A stretch of DNA of 64,000 nucleotides from Winogradskya consettensis (lineage in GTDB: Bacteria > Actinomycetota > Actinomycetes > Mycobacteriales > Micromonosporaceae): the NCBI RefSeq assembly GCF_018332715.1, contig NZ_BOQP01000019.1, positions 1-64,000 on the forward strand. Direction: 5' to 3'. The translations under genes and the position numbers were made by a program. The notes beneath the pieces were generated by a model. It was not told where the DNA came from. It did no database searches and saw only the letters and a program-made list of their open reading frames with translations. Positions 1 to 8,385 of the stretch are shown here, piece after piece; positions within the stretch are counted from its first letter, which is position 1; every line of letters starts with the position of its first letter.

Positions 1-251
1 GCTCGTGCGGCCTCGATCCAGATCAGTTTGCCGTCCGGTGTCCGGGCTTCGGGGGAGTCGCGCCGCAAGCGGGTGGTGTGGCCGAGAGCTTTTCCGAAGG
101 CCCGCCGGACCTTGTGCTCGCGCCGGAACTCTTCGGTTGCCGCGGAGTAGTTCCGGCGCCGTGTCGGGTCACGCATCCACGCCAGTTCAACGGTCGTGAA
201 AATCTCCAACTGAGCGTATTTCATGCCTTTATTGTTCTCAGGGAGTTTCAT
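1..251 (-). CDS. Hypothetical protein, N-terminal part (window edge)
   Basis: This is the 5' part of a minus-strand gene whose 3' end lies outside the window. It is the near-twin of the complete gene at 3872-4261; the shared N-terminus reads MKYxQLEIFTT followed by a WMRDPTRRRNYSAATEEFRR stretch rich in Arg and Glu. I do not recognise the family. I chose the ATG at 251 because both copies keep an open frame from there; the ATG at 224 (MKYAQLE) is an alternative. The protein looks small, basic and cytoplasmic, with no signal peptide or membrane segment. Several amino-acid differences separate the copies, so both may have been evolving as proteins after duplication. Confidence 0.5.
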   Translation of the reverse strand, partial: MKLPENNKGMKYAQLEIFTTVELAWMRDPTRRRNYSAATEEFRREHKVRRAFGKALGHTTRLRRDSPEARTPDGKLIWIEAAR

Positions 252-418
252 GATCGGAAGGGTGGGTGTGCCATTGTCGGGTTGAGGTGGATCACACGAC
301 TTCGAATGGCAGATAGCGAGTATTCGGTAAGCCGTAAAGTGGTGGTGGATGGGTCCCGGGAGGCGATCCTCGTGCTCATCGTGCCATGAGTTCGTTGGCC
401 GTCTTGGTGTCATCGGCA
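1..418. repeat. Left copy of a ~418-bp direct repeat (cut by window edge)
   Basis: Bases 1-418 match 4011-4429 in the same orientation. By hand I count 16 mismatches in the first 251 bases; the remaining non-coding part is more divergent and has a one-base length difference. The match stops sharply at a shared catcggca. The unit holds the start of a short minus-strand gene and about 165 bp upstream of it. The repeat may extend left of the window. Confidence 0.9.
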
Positions 419-604
419 CGAGCGTGCGCCATAGCGTCCTCCTCACAAGGCGCAGATGCGACGAAACCGAAACTTACCACCACGTAACTCCCCGGGCTCG
501 GTCGGCAAGTGCCGTCCCGTTGCATCGACAGTTAGCAATCTTTACGTAATACTCGGGTAACACCTCGCAGAAGATCGACCACTCCGTACGAGAGGACGTT
601 CTCC
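252..604. other. Intergenic: repeat tail and GH16 promoter region
   Basis: Bases 252-418 are the non-coding part of the direct repeat, upstream of the minus-strand short gene. Bases 419-604 lead into the GH16 gene and hold an AGAGGA ribosome-binding site at 591-596, eight bases before the GTG start. I see no other gene here. Confidence 0.6.
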
Positions 605-1960
605 GTGACAATGAATGCAGGTTTCCCGGGCCGAGCGCTGTCGCGTAGCTGCCGGCGCCTCCTGGTCTTCCTCACCGCGGCTGTCACTGCACTCGTGGGC
701 AGCGTGGTCATCCAGCAGCAGCCCGCACACGCCGCGTGGAACCTCGTGTGGGCCGACGAGTTCAACGGGTCCGGTGCGCCCAGCAGTGCCAACTGGAACT
801 ACAGCGTCGGCAACGGCCTCAACCCCGGCCTCAACGCTTTCGACGGCTGGGGCAACGGCGAGTGGGAGTGGTACCGCCCCGAGAACTGCACGCAGTCCGG
901 CGGCAACCTCGTGATGCGCGCTAACTGGCTCACTACGCCTATCACGGTCAACGGCCGCAACTTCTATCAGACGTCGTGCCGCATGACGACGGACACGAAG
1001 AAGTCCTTCCAGTACGGACGCATCGAGGCGCGCATGGCGCTCCCCACCGCCACCGGCTCGTGGCCGGCTTTCTGGATGCTGGGTGACGCGTGCGACGAGA
1101 CGTCCACGAGCGCCTACAACCCGGCGCAGACCTACTACGATCGTCTGCCCACCAACTGGGCCAGTTGCGGCGAGGTCGACATCATGGAACACGCAAACGC
1201 GAATGCGACCGTAACCAACAACATCTTCTGGGATCTCCGCACTGGCGTGTTCCCGTGGACAGCGGGTCAGAACGCCAACTACGTCGCGAACCCCGCCGTC
1301 AACAACGCCGCGGCCTTCCACGTCTACGCGATCGAGTGGACGGCCGCGCAGATCCGCTGGTACATCGACGGTGTGCAGACGCACGTGATCGACACGACGC
1401 CGGCGACCTTGGAGGAGTTCCGCAAGCCGTTCCACGTCATCTTCAACCTGGCGCTGGGCGGCACATACCCCGGACAGAACCCTGTGCAGAGCCAGTTCCC
1501 GCTCACCGCATCGATCGACTACGTCCGCTACTACCAGGACGGCGGGGCCACGACGCCGCCTCCCACGGGGGGAGCCGCGACGCAGATCAACGGGCCCAGC
1601 GGCAAGTGCGTCGACGTGGCGGGCGACAACACGGGTGGCAACGGCGCGGCTGTGCAGTTGTGGGACTGCCAAGGCACGGCGGCGATCGACCAGCAGTGGA
1701 CGTGGAACGGGCAGACGCTCGGCACCCTCGGCCGCTGCCTCGACGTACAGGACGCCGGAACAGCCAACGGCGCCAAGCTTCAACTCTGGGACTGCAACGG
1801 CAGCGGGGCGCAGAACTGGGTGCAGGAAGGCAATCGGATGCGCAATCCCCAGAGCAACCGGTGCATCGACTCGCCATCAGGCGCCACAGCGAACGGGACC
1901 CGAGTGCAGATCTGGGACTGCAACGGATCGGCCGCACAGTACTTCGCGAAGGCCGCGTGA
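605..1960 (+). CDS. Secreted GH16 beta-glucanase with C-terminal ricin-type (CBM13) domain
   Basis: This is a 451-residue secreted glycoside hydrolase, expected to cut beta-1,3 or mixed beta-glucans of fungal or plant walls. Residues 1-43 form a signal peptide (Arg-rich start, hydrophobic core, AHA before the likely cut). The GH16 domain follows to about residue 320, with the catalytic signature GEVDIMEH giving nucleophile Glu190, Asp192 and acid/base Glu195. A Thr/Pro/Gly linker joins it to a ricin-type lectin with three QLWDC-type repeats ending in QQW or QNW. GTG at 605 is preferred because AGAGGA lies eight bases upstream; the ATG at 611 is an alternative. A hairpin terminator follows the stop, so the gene is probably monocistronic. 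The exact glucan specificity cannot be read from sequence. Confidence 0.93.
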   Translation: MTMNAGFPGRALSRSCRRLLVFLTAAVTALVGSVVIQQQPAHAAWNLVWADEFNGSGAPSSANWNYSVGNGLNPGLNAFDGWGNGEWEWYRPENCTQSGGNLVMRANWLTTPITVNGRNFYQTSCRMTTDTKKSFQYGRIEARMALPTATGSWPAFWMLGDACDETSTSAYNPAQTYYDRLPTNWASCGEVDIMEHANANATVTNNIFWDLRTGVFPWTAGQNANYVANPAVNNAAAFHVYAIEWTAAQIRWYIDGVQTHVIDTTPATLEEFRKPFHVIFNLALGGTYPGQNPVQSQFPLTASIDYVRYYQDGGATTPPPTGGAATQINGPSGKCVDVAGDNTGGNGAAVQLWDCQGTAAIDQQWTWNGQTLGTLGRCLDVQDAGTANGAKLQLWDCNGSGAQNWVQEGNRMRNPQSNRCIDSPSGATANGTRVQIWDCNGSAAQYFAKAA

Positions 1961-1989
1961 CGGCCGGCCGAGGGGCACGCTGACGGTCA

Positions 1990-2019
1990 GGTCGCGGGAG
2001 CGGACAGGCTCCCGCGACC
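1990..2019 (+). terminator. Hairpin terminator after GH16 gene
   Basis: A perfect 12-bp stem (1990-2001 pairs with 2008-2019, GGTCGCGGGAGC against its complement) has a six-base loop ggacag and lies 30 bp after the GH16 stop. There is no U-run, as is usual for actinobacterial terminators. Confidence 0.75.
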
Positions 2020-2057
2020 CGTCCGCTCGTTCCCGGATACGACCTCCGCCGCGCTTC

Positions 2058-2302
2058 GACCGGCACACGACGGCGTCCTTCCTGACCGCCGACGAGGTCG
2101 ATGCTCTGCTCGCCGACACCACCATCGACTGCAGTGGCCAGCAGTATCGGCCTGCGTGGCGGCGACGCACGAGCGGGAGGCGCTGCTCGAGTGGTACGAC
2201 AAGTCGGTGCAGCATCCGAGCCCCCGCCCCAAAAGGCGATTCGCACGCAATTCTGAATCGGTCGGGTCATCGACCCTGACTAACCCTGCGGCGACGCCGT
2301 GA
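2058..2302 (+). pseudogene. Possible frameshifted coding fragment of unknown family
   Basis: Two protein-like stretches lie in different plus-strand frames. The first, near 2058-2143, reads TASFLTADEVDALLADTTI. The second, open from 2144 to the TGA at 2302, reads HEREALLEWYDKSVQHP and then a basic tail. Neither has a start signal. Together they resemble the two halves of a small gene broken by a frameshift. I do not recognise the family, and the call is weak. Confidence 0.3.
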
Positions 2303-2535
2303 CTCGATGCACTCAATTCGGCATGTCCGCGCCCGCTGCTCCGTGGACGCAGCGTAACAGTCAGCCGGGTGCGCCGAGCGTGGTCGACGGCATGAGAGTG
2401 ATGCCAATCTGGGCTGGGTTTGATTTTGTTCTGCTCTGCGGTTTGCATTTGACAACCTTCATGCGCGAGTCATGGGTCAGCACTCTGGCGATGAAAAACA
2501 ATTGCGTAGTCTCTGTGGTGTGGTTAGGTCGGCGC

Positions 2536-3414
2536 ATGTCGATCACGATGCGGCTTGCGACGCCGGATTCGTTGAGCGAGATCGTTGAGGCGTTAGCGGT
2601 CTGGCAGCACACCGGCGGGCCGGTGCAGCTTCATCCGGGCGACCTTGGGTGGCACTGGAGGTTCGGCGGGCGGGAGTTGGCGCAGGCCGTCCGGGTGTGG
2701 ACCCGTAACGGGCAGATCCTGGCCGTTGGCATGGTGGACGACGGGGTGATCCGCATGGGTATCGCACCGAGCGTCGACGAGGACGCCGCGTTCGCCGCCC
2801 GGCTGCTGGCCGATCTGTCGGATCCGGGGCAGGGGGTACTGCCCGACGGCGCCGGGGCCGTCGAGGCCCGCTTCGGCGCTGCTCTTCGAGACCTCCTGCG
2901 TCGCAGCGGTTGGGTGCCCGACGAACCGTGGACCCCGTTGTCTCGCGAACTGATCGAGCTGGTGGAGGACTGCGGGCTCAGGGTCGAGGTCATCGAGGCG
3001 CACGACGTTCGGGATCGGATCGTTGATGATCGGGTCGCGGTGCATCTGGCGGCGTTTGCCAACTCGACGTTCACTGTGGAGCGCTGGCGCGCGATGGCCG
3101 CTGCCCCGCCTTACCGTCGGGCCCGGTGCCTGGTCGGTTACGACGGCGACGGCGATGCGGTCGCCGCGGTGACGGTGTGGTCGGCCGGGGACGGGCGACC
3201 GGGTTTGCTCGAACCACTGGGCGTTCATCGGGATCACCGTGGCCACGGATACGGCCGCGCCATCACGGTGGCCGCGGCCGCCGCGTTGCAGGAGATGGGG
3301 TCGTCCAGTGCGACAGTGTGCACCCCGAGCAGCAACGTCGGCGCCGTGGCGACGTACGTCTCGGCTGGCTTTCAGAAGATCCCGGACGTTACCGACTTCC
3401 GCCGCACGAGTTGA
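2536..3414 (+). CDS. GNAT-family N-acetyltransferase (two-lobed)
   Basis: This 292-residue cytoplasmic protein has a C-terminal acetyltransferase fold. The acetyl-CoA-binding loop is visible as LGVHRDHRGHGYGRAI (V-x-x-x-x-R/H-G-x-G-x-G/A type), followed by NVGAVATYVSAGF, the usual GNAT motif B. The N-terminal half has a similar size and may be a degenerate second GNAT lobe, as in tandem GNAT proteins; I infer this from length and spacing. The substrate is unknown. ATG 2536 was chosen as the first start in a clearly coding context; ATG 2548 (MRLATPD) is an alternative. The gene stands alone between debris regions and inside the interval bounded by the direct repeats. Confidence 0.8.
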   Translation: MSITMRLATPDSLSEIVEALAVWQHTGGPVQLHPGDLGWHWRFGGRELAQAVRVWTRNGQILAVGMVDDGVIRMGIAPSVDEDAAFAARLLADLSDPGQGVLPDGAGAVEARFGAALRDLLRRSGWVPDEPWTPLSRELIELVEDCGLRVEVIEAHDVRDRIVDDRVAVHLAAFANSTFTVERWRAMAAAPPYRRARCLVGYDGDGDAVAAVTVWSAGDGRPGLLEPLGVHRDHRGHGYGRAITVAAAAALQEMGSSSATVCTPSSNVGAVATYVSAGFQKIPDVTDFRRTS

Positions 3415-3871
3415 CCGTGCCACCGCAACCGTGGAGGTAGAGGAAGCTCCCCATGATGAGTTTTCGCTTCTCGACGCGCGCGTCAGCACGACGCACTACT
3501 TTCGGCACGAGCGTGCGCGGGGGCATCCGCAACGCCAGGACACTCCCTAACCGATCTGCGTGGGACGCGCGCATTCTCGGCGGCTTGAGAACGTGCCGCC
3601 GGAATAGTGGTCGAAGATCGGTTTGTTGCTCGATCGCGGCAGGTTTGCTGCCGGCTCGTACGCGTAGAGCCGCCACGTCGCCCATGTCGTGTCCGTTCCC
3701 GCTGGACTCGCCGCCGGTCGTGGACTTTGGTTGAGTGATTTCAAGTGCGCCGGCGGGGTCGCGGAAGGCGCAGTCGCGGATGCCGTAGGGCTGGTCGGTG
3801 GGTTCCTGGACGACGGGCGTTGATTGTCGTGTCAAGCCCCGGGGTGTGACGCAGAGTTCGGTGTTCGTAGG
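3415..3871. other. Intergenic stretch with a glyoxalase-like remnant
   Basis: No intact gene is supportable in these 457 bases. A short minus-strand piece at 3731-3814 is a recognisable VOC-family C-terminus. The rest is of mixed composition with no recognisable coding pattern, consistent with decaying sequence next to the right-hand repeat. Confidence 0.5.
3731..3814 (-). pseudogene. VOC (glyoxalase/bleomycin-resistance) C-terminal remnant
   Basis: The minus strand encodes VVQEPTDQPYGIRDCAFRDP followed by AGALEI. The core DQPYG-RDCAFRDPAG is the well-known C-terminal strand motif of vicinal-oxygen-chelate proteins. Only this ~28-residue tail is present; the rest of the ~120-residue domain is missing, so it is a truncated relic rather than a gene. 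Confidence 0.6.
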
Positions 3872-4261
3872 TTAGTAGGCGGCGGCGTACTTCACCAGCC
3901 AGCGGCTGGTGAACCGGCCCCAGTCGAACAGGTCACCGGCGGCACGTCTGCGGTCACGTTCATGGTCAGCGGTGGCCTGTGCCCGGTGGGAGTTCGCCTC
4001 ACGGAACAACGCTCGTGCGGCCTCGATCCACATCAGATTGCCGTCCGGTGTCCGGGCTTCGGGAGAGTCGCGCCGTAGCCGGGTGGTGTGGCCGAGAGCT
4101 TTTCCGAAAGCCCGCCGAACCATGTGCTCGCGCCGGAACTCTTCGGTTGCCGCGGAGTAGTTCCGGCGCCGTGTCGGGTCACGCATCCACGCCAGTTCAG
4201 CGGTCGTGAAGATTTCCAGCTGAACGTATTTCATGCCTTTATTTTTCTCAGGGATTTTCAT
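3872..4261 (-). CDS. Hypothetical protein, complete copy of the repeat-borne gene
   Basis: This 129-residue protein ends in RWLVKYAAAY and a TAA. It is very rich in Arg, Glu and Ala (RRNYSAATEEFRREHMVRRA), predicted helical and soluble, with no signal peptide or membrane helix. A second, window-truncated copy lies at 1-251. I do not recognise the family and assign no function. ATG 4261 (MKIPEKNKG) keeps the open frame common to both copies; ATG 4234 (MKYVQLE) is an alternative start. Neither start has a convincing ribosome-binding site. The gene sits alone between the VOC relic and the protease terminator. Confidence 0.5.
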   Translation of the reverse strand: MKIPEKNKGMKYVQLEIFTTAELAWMRDPTRRRNYSAATEEFRREHMVRRAFGKALGHTTRLRRDSPEARTPDGNLMWIEAARALFREANSHRAQATADHERDRRRAAGDLFDWGRFTSRWLVKYAAAY

Positions 4262-4429
4262 GATCGGAAGGGCGGGTGTGCCATTGTCGGGTTGAGGGGT
4301 GTCACACAAATTCGAATGGCAGATAGCGAGTATTCGGATAGCCGTAAAGTGGTGGGCGGATGGCTTTCTGGAGGCAATCCTCGTGCTCACCGCGCCACGA
4401 GTTCGTTGGCCTTCTTGTTGTCATCGGCA
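4011..4429. repeat. Right copy of the ~418-bp direct repeat
   Basis: This matches 1-418 in the same orientation. It holds the 5' two-thirds of the short minus-strand gene and its upstream region up to position 4429, where similarity stops abruptly. Together the copies bracket a 3.6-kb segment with the GH16 and GNAT genes and several remnants. Confidence 0.9.
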
Positions 4430-4509
4430 GATCAGCAAATGCGATAAGCGGCTTGTGCGAGCAAGCGGGTGAACCGCTGGCCGGGTCGTGGAAGGGGCGG
4501 GGCGCAGCA

Positions 4510-4544
4510 GAACGGGCCGCGGCAGGGTTCGCCGCGGCCCGTTC
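4510..4544 (-). terminator. Strong hairpin terminator of the S8 protease gene
   Basis: A perfect 13-bp stem (4510-4522 with 4532-4544, GAACGGGCCGCGG and its complement) encloses a nine-base loop. It lies 14 bases beyond the stop of the minus-strand protease gene and would end its transcript. Confidence 0.85.
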
Positions 4545-4558
4545 TTGACGTGCTGGTG

Positions 4559-7500
4559 CTACTTCAGGCCGAAGGCACGGGTGATCGTCTGTTCGACGCT
4601 GTTGCCGTACGTGTCCTTCGCAGCGGCGCGGAGCGTGACGTGCTGCGCGCTCTTCGGGGCTTTCAGCTCGGTGGTCCAGCCGGCCTTGGTCTTGGACAGG
4701 CGCTGGGTGACCCAGGTGGCGCCGTCGTTGTAGGAGACGTCGAGGGTGACCGTCTTGATGGATGCGGTGCTCGGGGCGCCGGCCAGGTGGGACGGGAGGA
4801 CGGTGATCGGGGTGGAGCGGGAGGCCCTGTCCGTGAGGTCCGTGTCGACCTTGTAGTCGAGTTGGATCAGTGGGAGCCGGGTGGTGGTGGCGTCCGAGGT
4901 GAAGTCCCAGGTTGTCTTTGTCTTGGTGGAGTACGGGAGGACCGTGGGGTCGCCCTCGGTCGTGGTGACGAGGCGGTAGGGCAGGCGCTTGGGGCTCAGG
5001 CCGGTGTTGGAGTCGATCCAGCCCCAGGTGTTGGCCTCGATGACCTTCTTACCCTGCGACAGTGTCACGGTCTGGCCGAGGGAACCTTCCGGCACGGCGT
5101 CGCCGGCGTGGTTCTCGCCGGAGCCGCCCCAGCCCGGGACCTCGACGACGATGGTGTCGCCGTCGCGGTGGGGGAGGGTGCCGAAGTCGTTGATGCGCGG
5201 GCGGACGATCGCGGCAAGCCACTTCTCGCTGGTGCGGCTGCCGGGCTCGTAGGTGCGGGTGCCGCTGCGCTCGAACGATCGCAGGTCGTCCAGCTCCTGC
5301 GACCAGCGGACGTCGTCGTCCGCGGTCACCCAGTCGGTGCGGAAGCGGTCGACCTTGATCGTGGAGGAGGAGCCGACGCGGACGGGCAGGTCCGGGTTCA
5401 GGTCGTAGCGCCGCTCGGTGAGCTCCCGGTCGGAGGAGTTCTGGAAGTCGACGTCGACCCGGGCCAGGTCACGCTCGGACGGGCGGTAGACGAGCGACTT
5501 CGGTGCTCCGCCCGGCCAGTACTCGGCCAGGTCGTACAGGTAGTCGGTGGTCGGGTGGGAGGTGAGGCGAAGGGTCACGCGGCCCTTGGCGAGCTGTGTG
5601 ATCAGGCGCTCGCCGCCGTCCTTGGTCAGCGACGCGACGGCGAGTGTCGTCCGGCTGGTGGCGTCGAAGTAACGGCCGGTGCCGGTGTTGACGACCAGGA
5701 GTACGGCTGCCCCGGCGTTCTCGGCGGCTTCGACCTGCTCGTCGAGGTCGTTCTGGCGTACCACTGCGATCTTGTTCCTGACCCCTGCGGCCGTCATTTC
5801 CGCCGCGGAGCCCGTACCCGCGAAGACTGCCCGGATCTGTTTGGTGCCTTCGGCCGGGACGGTCGAGCCGGGCAGGACGATCAGGTCGTCGTAGGTGGTG
5901 CTGCCGTTCTCGATCGCCAGCGGGGGCTGGATCTTGCGCCACCGGGCGGTCACCGACATCTTGCCGTCGCGGGCCTTCTGACCGGGGGTCACCCAGATGC
6001 TGTCGTAGAAGCGGTCGATGATGTACGCGTCGGTGGCCTCGGCCGTGCCCAGCTCGCGGTGGTAGGCGAGGCGGATCTCGCTGTTCGCGGCGGTCTTCGG
6101 GGTGATCGCCTGGATCTCGCGGGTCGTGCTGGCCTTCAGCTCGACGGTGGTGTCGTCCTCGACGACCACCGTGGGTGCGGTGACCAGCGCCATGCCGCGG
6201 GAGTTCGGGCCGTGGGTGCCCTCGACGTCGCCCCACATCCACACGGAGTAGCGGCCCTGCGGCACGAGCACGTCGATGGGGTGGCCGTCGTTGGTGAGGA
6301 AGTAGTAGTAGGCGCCGGGCGGGTCGCCGTCGCGGAGCAGCATGATCTCGCCGGGCATGGCCTCGCCGCCGCGGCCGGTGGGCTCGATGACCAGGTGCTT
6401 GGGCTGGTCCTCGGTGCTGAGCCCGACGAGCGTGTCGGCCAGCCTGCTGCCGTCGGTGCCGGTGGCGACGATGCTGCCGGTGTAGCGGCCCTTCTCCTTC
6501 GTGAGGCTCAGGTCGGCGGAGACCGTCACCGTGGCGGTGCCGCCGGCGGGAACAACAACCTTCGGAGCGGAAAGAGAGATCAATCCGGTGGGTACGCCCG
6601 GAGCGGCGAGAGCCAGGTCCAGCGTCACGTCAGCCGCACCGGTGTTCGTGTACGTGATCGGCTTCTCGGTCGTGCCGCTGGGCTCGTCCTCGAGCGGGTG
6701 GATACCGAGGTACGCGCTCGCGGTTGCGAAGACCGTCGCCTTGGTGGTCTTGGCGATGTCGACCCGTCCGCTGCCACCGGTGTACGCGTCGTAGTCGGGC
6801 GTTTCCTTGGCCGTGCTGACCAGGGCATCCTTGAGCTGAGCACCGGTCCAGGCGGGGTGCTGGGCGGCGAGCAGGACAGCGGCGCCGGCCACGTGCGGGG
6901 TGGCCATCGACGTGCCGCTCATCGTGCGGTAGAGGCCCTCGCCCTCGGTCGAGTACTGCGACCGGGCCGCCAGGATGTCGACGCCGGGTGCGGTGATCTC
7001 GGGCTTGAGCGCGCCGTCCACCAGGCGCGGGCCGCGGCTCGAGAACTCGGCGATGTGGTCCTCGGCGTCGACGGCGCCCACGGTCAGGGCGGCGTCGGCG
7101 GCGCCGGGCGTACCGACGGTCGACTCGGTCGGGCCGCTGTTGCCCGCGGCGATGACGAACAGCGCGCCGGTCTCGGCGCTGAGCTCGTTGACGGCCGTGC
7201 TCATCGGGTCGGTGCCGTCGGTCGGGTCGCCGCCGAGGCTCATGCTGATGACCTTGGCCTTGCGGTCCCGGGCGGCCCACTCCATGCCGGCCACGATCCA
7301 GGAGTCCTGACCGGAGCCGCCGTTGTCGAGGACCTTGCCGATCTCGAGGTCGGCGCCGGGCGCTACACCCTTCTCCAGGCCGCCCGAGCCCGCGCCCGTT
7401 CCTGCGATTGTGGACGCTACGTGCGTACCGTGGCCATGTCCGTCCTTGACGTCCTCACCCGGCACGAAGCTGGCGCTCGCCTCGACCTGGCCGACCAGGT

Positions 7501-8239
7501 CGGGGTGTTCCGCGTCGATGCCGGTGTCCAGCACGGCGACGTCGATGCCCTCGCCGGTGTTCCCGCCCGCCCAGACCTCCGGGGCGCCGATCTGCGCGAC
7601 GCTGTCGGACAGGGCGGCGTGGACCTTGCCGTCCAGCCACACCTTGGTGATGCCGTGCGCGAAGGCGGGGGTGGTGCTCGCTTTCCGCGCCTCGGGTGCC
7701 GCGGGTGCCTTGCCGGTCAGCGACGTCCAGAAGGTCCCGGCGTGCGCGCGGTCCGTGTTCACCGCGCGGCCCCGGATGCTGGGCAGCGCCCGGACCTCTG
7801 TGCTGGCCTCGGGCAGGGTGTCAGCGCTGCGCTTGGCGAACGAGGAGCTCTGGTAGCCGAGGATGACCGGCAGCTGACCGGTCGCGTTGTCGGCGTAACC
7901 CTCGCGCTGCAGGTAGGTGATGTTGAACAGGCGCTTGTCCAGCAGGCCGGTGCCGACGTACGGCGCGGCGCTCTCGGGATACACGTACGTGTCCGGGCCG
8001 ACGGTGGTGATGTGCGCACCGATCTGCTCGCCGTCCGGGCCCTGCACGGTGGTGACGCCGGGCCGTACGGTCACCTTGTCACCGGTGATCAGGGTGATCG
8101 TGGTGGCTGTCACCGGGTTCGTAGCGCTGGTGTGACGGGTGGTCGCTTGGGCGTCGGCGGGCGATGGCGGGGTCACTGCCAGCACCGTTACGGCCGCCAC
8201 GATCAGCGGCACGGACCTGCCGGGGGACGAAAGGCTCAA
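4559..8239 (-). CDS. Very large secreted subtilisin-like serine protease (S8) with PA-like insert
   Basis: This is a 1226-residue secreted protease. A signal peptide spans about residues 1-30, then a propeptide-like region, then the S8 domain with Asp238 (AVLDTGID), His270 (HGHGTHVAS), oxyanion Asn367 (AAGNSGP) and Ser444 (SGTSMATPHVAG), so the full triad is present. A protease-associated-like stretch (GVRNKIAVVRQNDLDEQVEA then GAAVLLVVN) lies in the later part, and the C-terminal ~400 residues look like beta-rich accessory domains. The TTG start at 8239 is chosen because GAGG lies seven bases upstream and the signal peptide begins there. It is single-gene, with a hairpin terminator at 4510-4544. 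It probably degrades protein outside the cell; the substrate is unknown. Confidence 0.93.
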   Translation of the reverse strand: MSLSSPGRSVPLIVAAVTVLAVTPPSPADAQATTRHTSATNPVTATTITLITGDKVTVRPGVTTVQGPDGEQIGAHITTVGPDTYVYPESAAPYVGTGLLDKRLFNITYLQREGYADNATGQLPVILGYQSSSFAKRSADTLPEASTEVRALPSIRGRAVNTDRAHAGTFWTSLTGKAPAAPEARKASTTPAFAHGITKVWLDGKVHAALSDSVAQIGAPEVWAGGNTGEGIDVAVLDTGIDAEHPDLVGQVEASASFVPGEDVKDGHGHGTHVASTIAGTGAGSGGLEKGVAPGADLEIGKVLDNGGSGQDSWIVAGMEWAARDRKAKVISMSLGGDPTDGTDPMSTAVNELSAETGALFVIAAGNSGPTESTVGTPGAADAALTVGAVDAEDHIAEFSSRGPRLVDGALKPEITAPGVDILAARSQYSTEGEGLYRTMSGTSMATPHVAGAAVLLAAQHPAWTGAQLKDALVSTAKETPDYDAYTGGSGRVDIAKTTKATVFATASAYLGIHPLEDEPSGTTEKPITYTNTGAADVTLDLALAAPGVPTGLISLSAPKVVVPAGGTATVTVSADLSLTKEKGRYTGSIVATGTDGSRLADTLVGLSTEDQPKHLVIEPTGRGGEAMPGEIMLLRDGDPPGAYYYFLTNDGHPIDVLVPQGRYSVWMWGDVEGTHGPNSRGMALVTAPTVVVEDDTTVELKASTTREIQAITPKTAANSEIRLAYHRELGTAEATDAYIIDRFYDSIWVTPGQKARDGKMSVTARWRKIQPPLAIENGSTTYDDLIVLPGSTVPAEGTKQIRAVFAGTGSAAEMTAAGVRNKIAVVRQNDLDEQVEAAENAGAAVLLVVNTGTGRYFDATSRTTLAVASLTKDGGERLITQLAKGRVTLRLTSHPTTDYLYDLAEYWPGGAPKSLVYRPSERDLARVDVDFQNSSDRELTERRYDLNPDLPVRVGSSSTIKVDRFRTDWVTADDDVRWSQELDDLRSFERSGTRTYEPGSRTSEKWLAAIVRPRINDFGTLPHRDGDTIVVEVPGWGGSGENHAGDAVPEGSLGQTVTLSQGKKVIEANTWGWIDSNTGLSPKRLPYRLVTTTEGDPTVLPYSTKTKTTWDFTSDATTTRLPLIQLDYKVDTDLTDRASRSTPITVLPSHLAGAPSTASIKTVTLDVSYNDGATWVTQRLSKTKAGWTTELKAPKSAQHVTLRAAAKDTYGNSVEQTITRAFGLK

Positions 8240-8385
8240 CGGAATACCTCAACTCGATCAGAAGCCTGAAGTGCCGTCGACGCTATAGACGAAGCAACAG
8301 TTCTGATCGATGTGAAGGTTTTCGATCTTGTCGGTTAACGACATCGAAACCGAATGCGTAGCCGCTCGAAACGGACGGGGCCGGA

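Larger units (their letters stand above)
1961..2535. other. Intergenic stretch with terminator and gene debris
   Basis: These 575 bases hold the GH16 terminator at 1990-2019 and a probable broken coding fragment at 2058-2302. The last ~230 bases are AT-richer than their surroundings and contain no gene I can support; they probably include the promoter of the acetyltransferase at 2536. Confidence 0.5.

Noticed and set aside
4469..8269. A very long open plus-strand frame of more than 1200 codons
   Set aside because: It runs antisense to the S8 protease gene, whose catalytic motifs and signal peptide are clear. The plus-strand protein is a Gly/Val/Arg-rich shadow typical of high-GC genes and has no domains.
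8317..8351. Imperfect GGTTTTCGAT / ATCGAAACC inverted repeat downstream of the LysR stop and upstream of the protease
   Set aside because: One extra base in an arm and a 16-base gap make a functional call too weak; it could be chance or part of the protease promoter.
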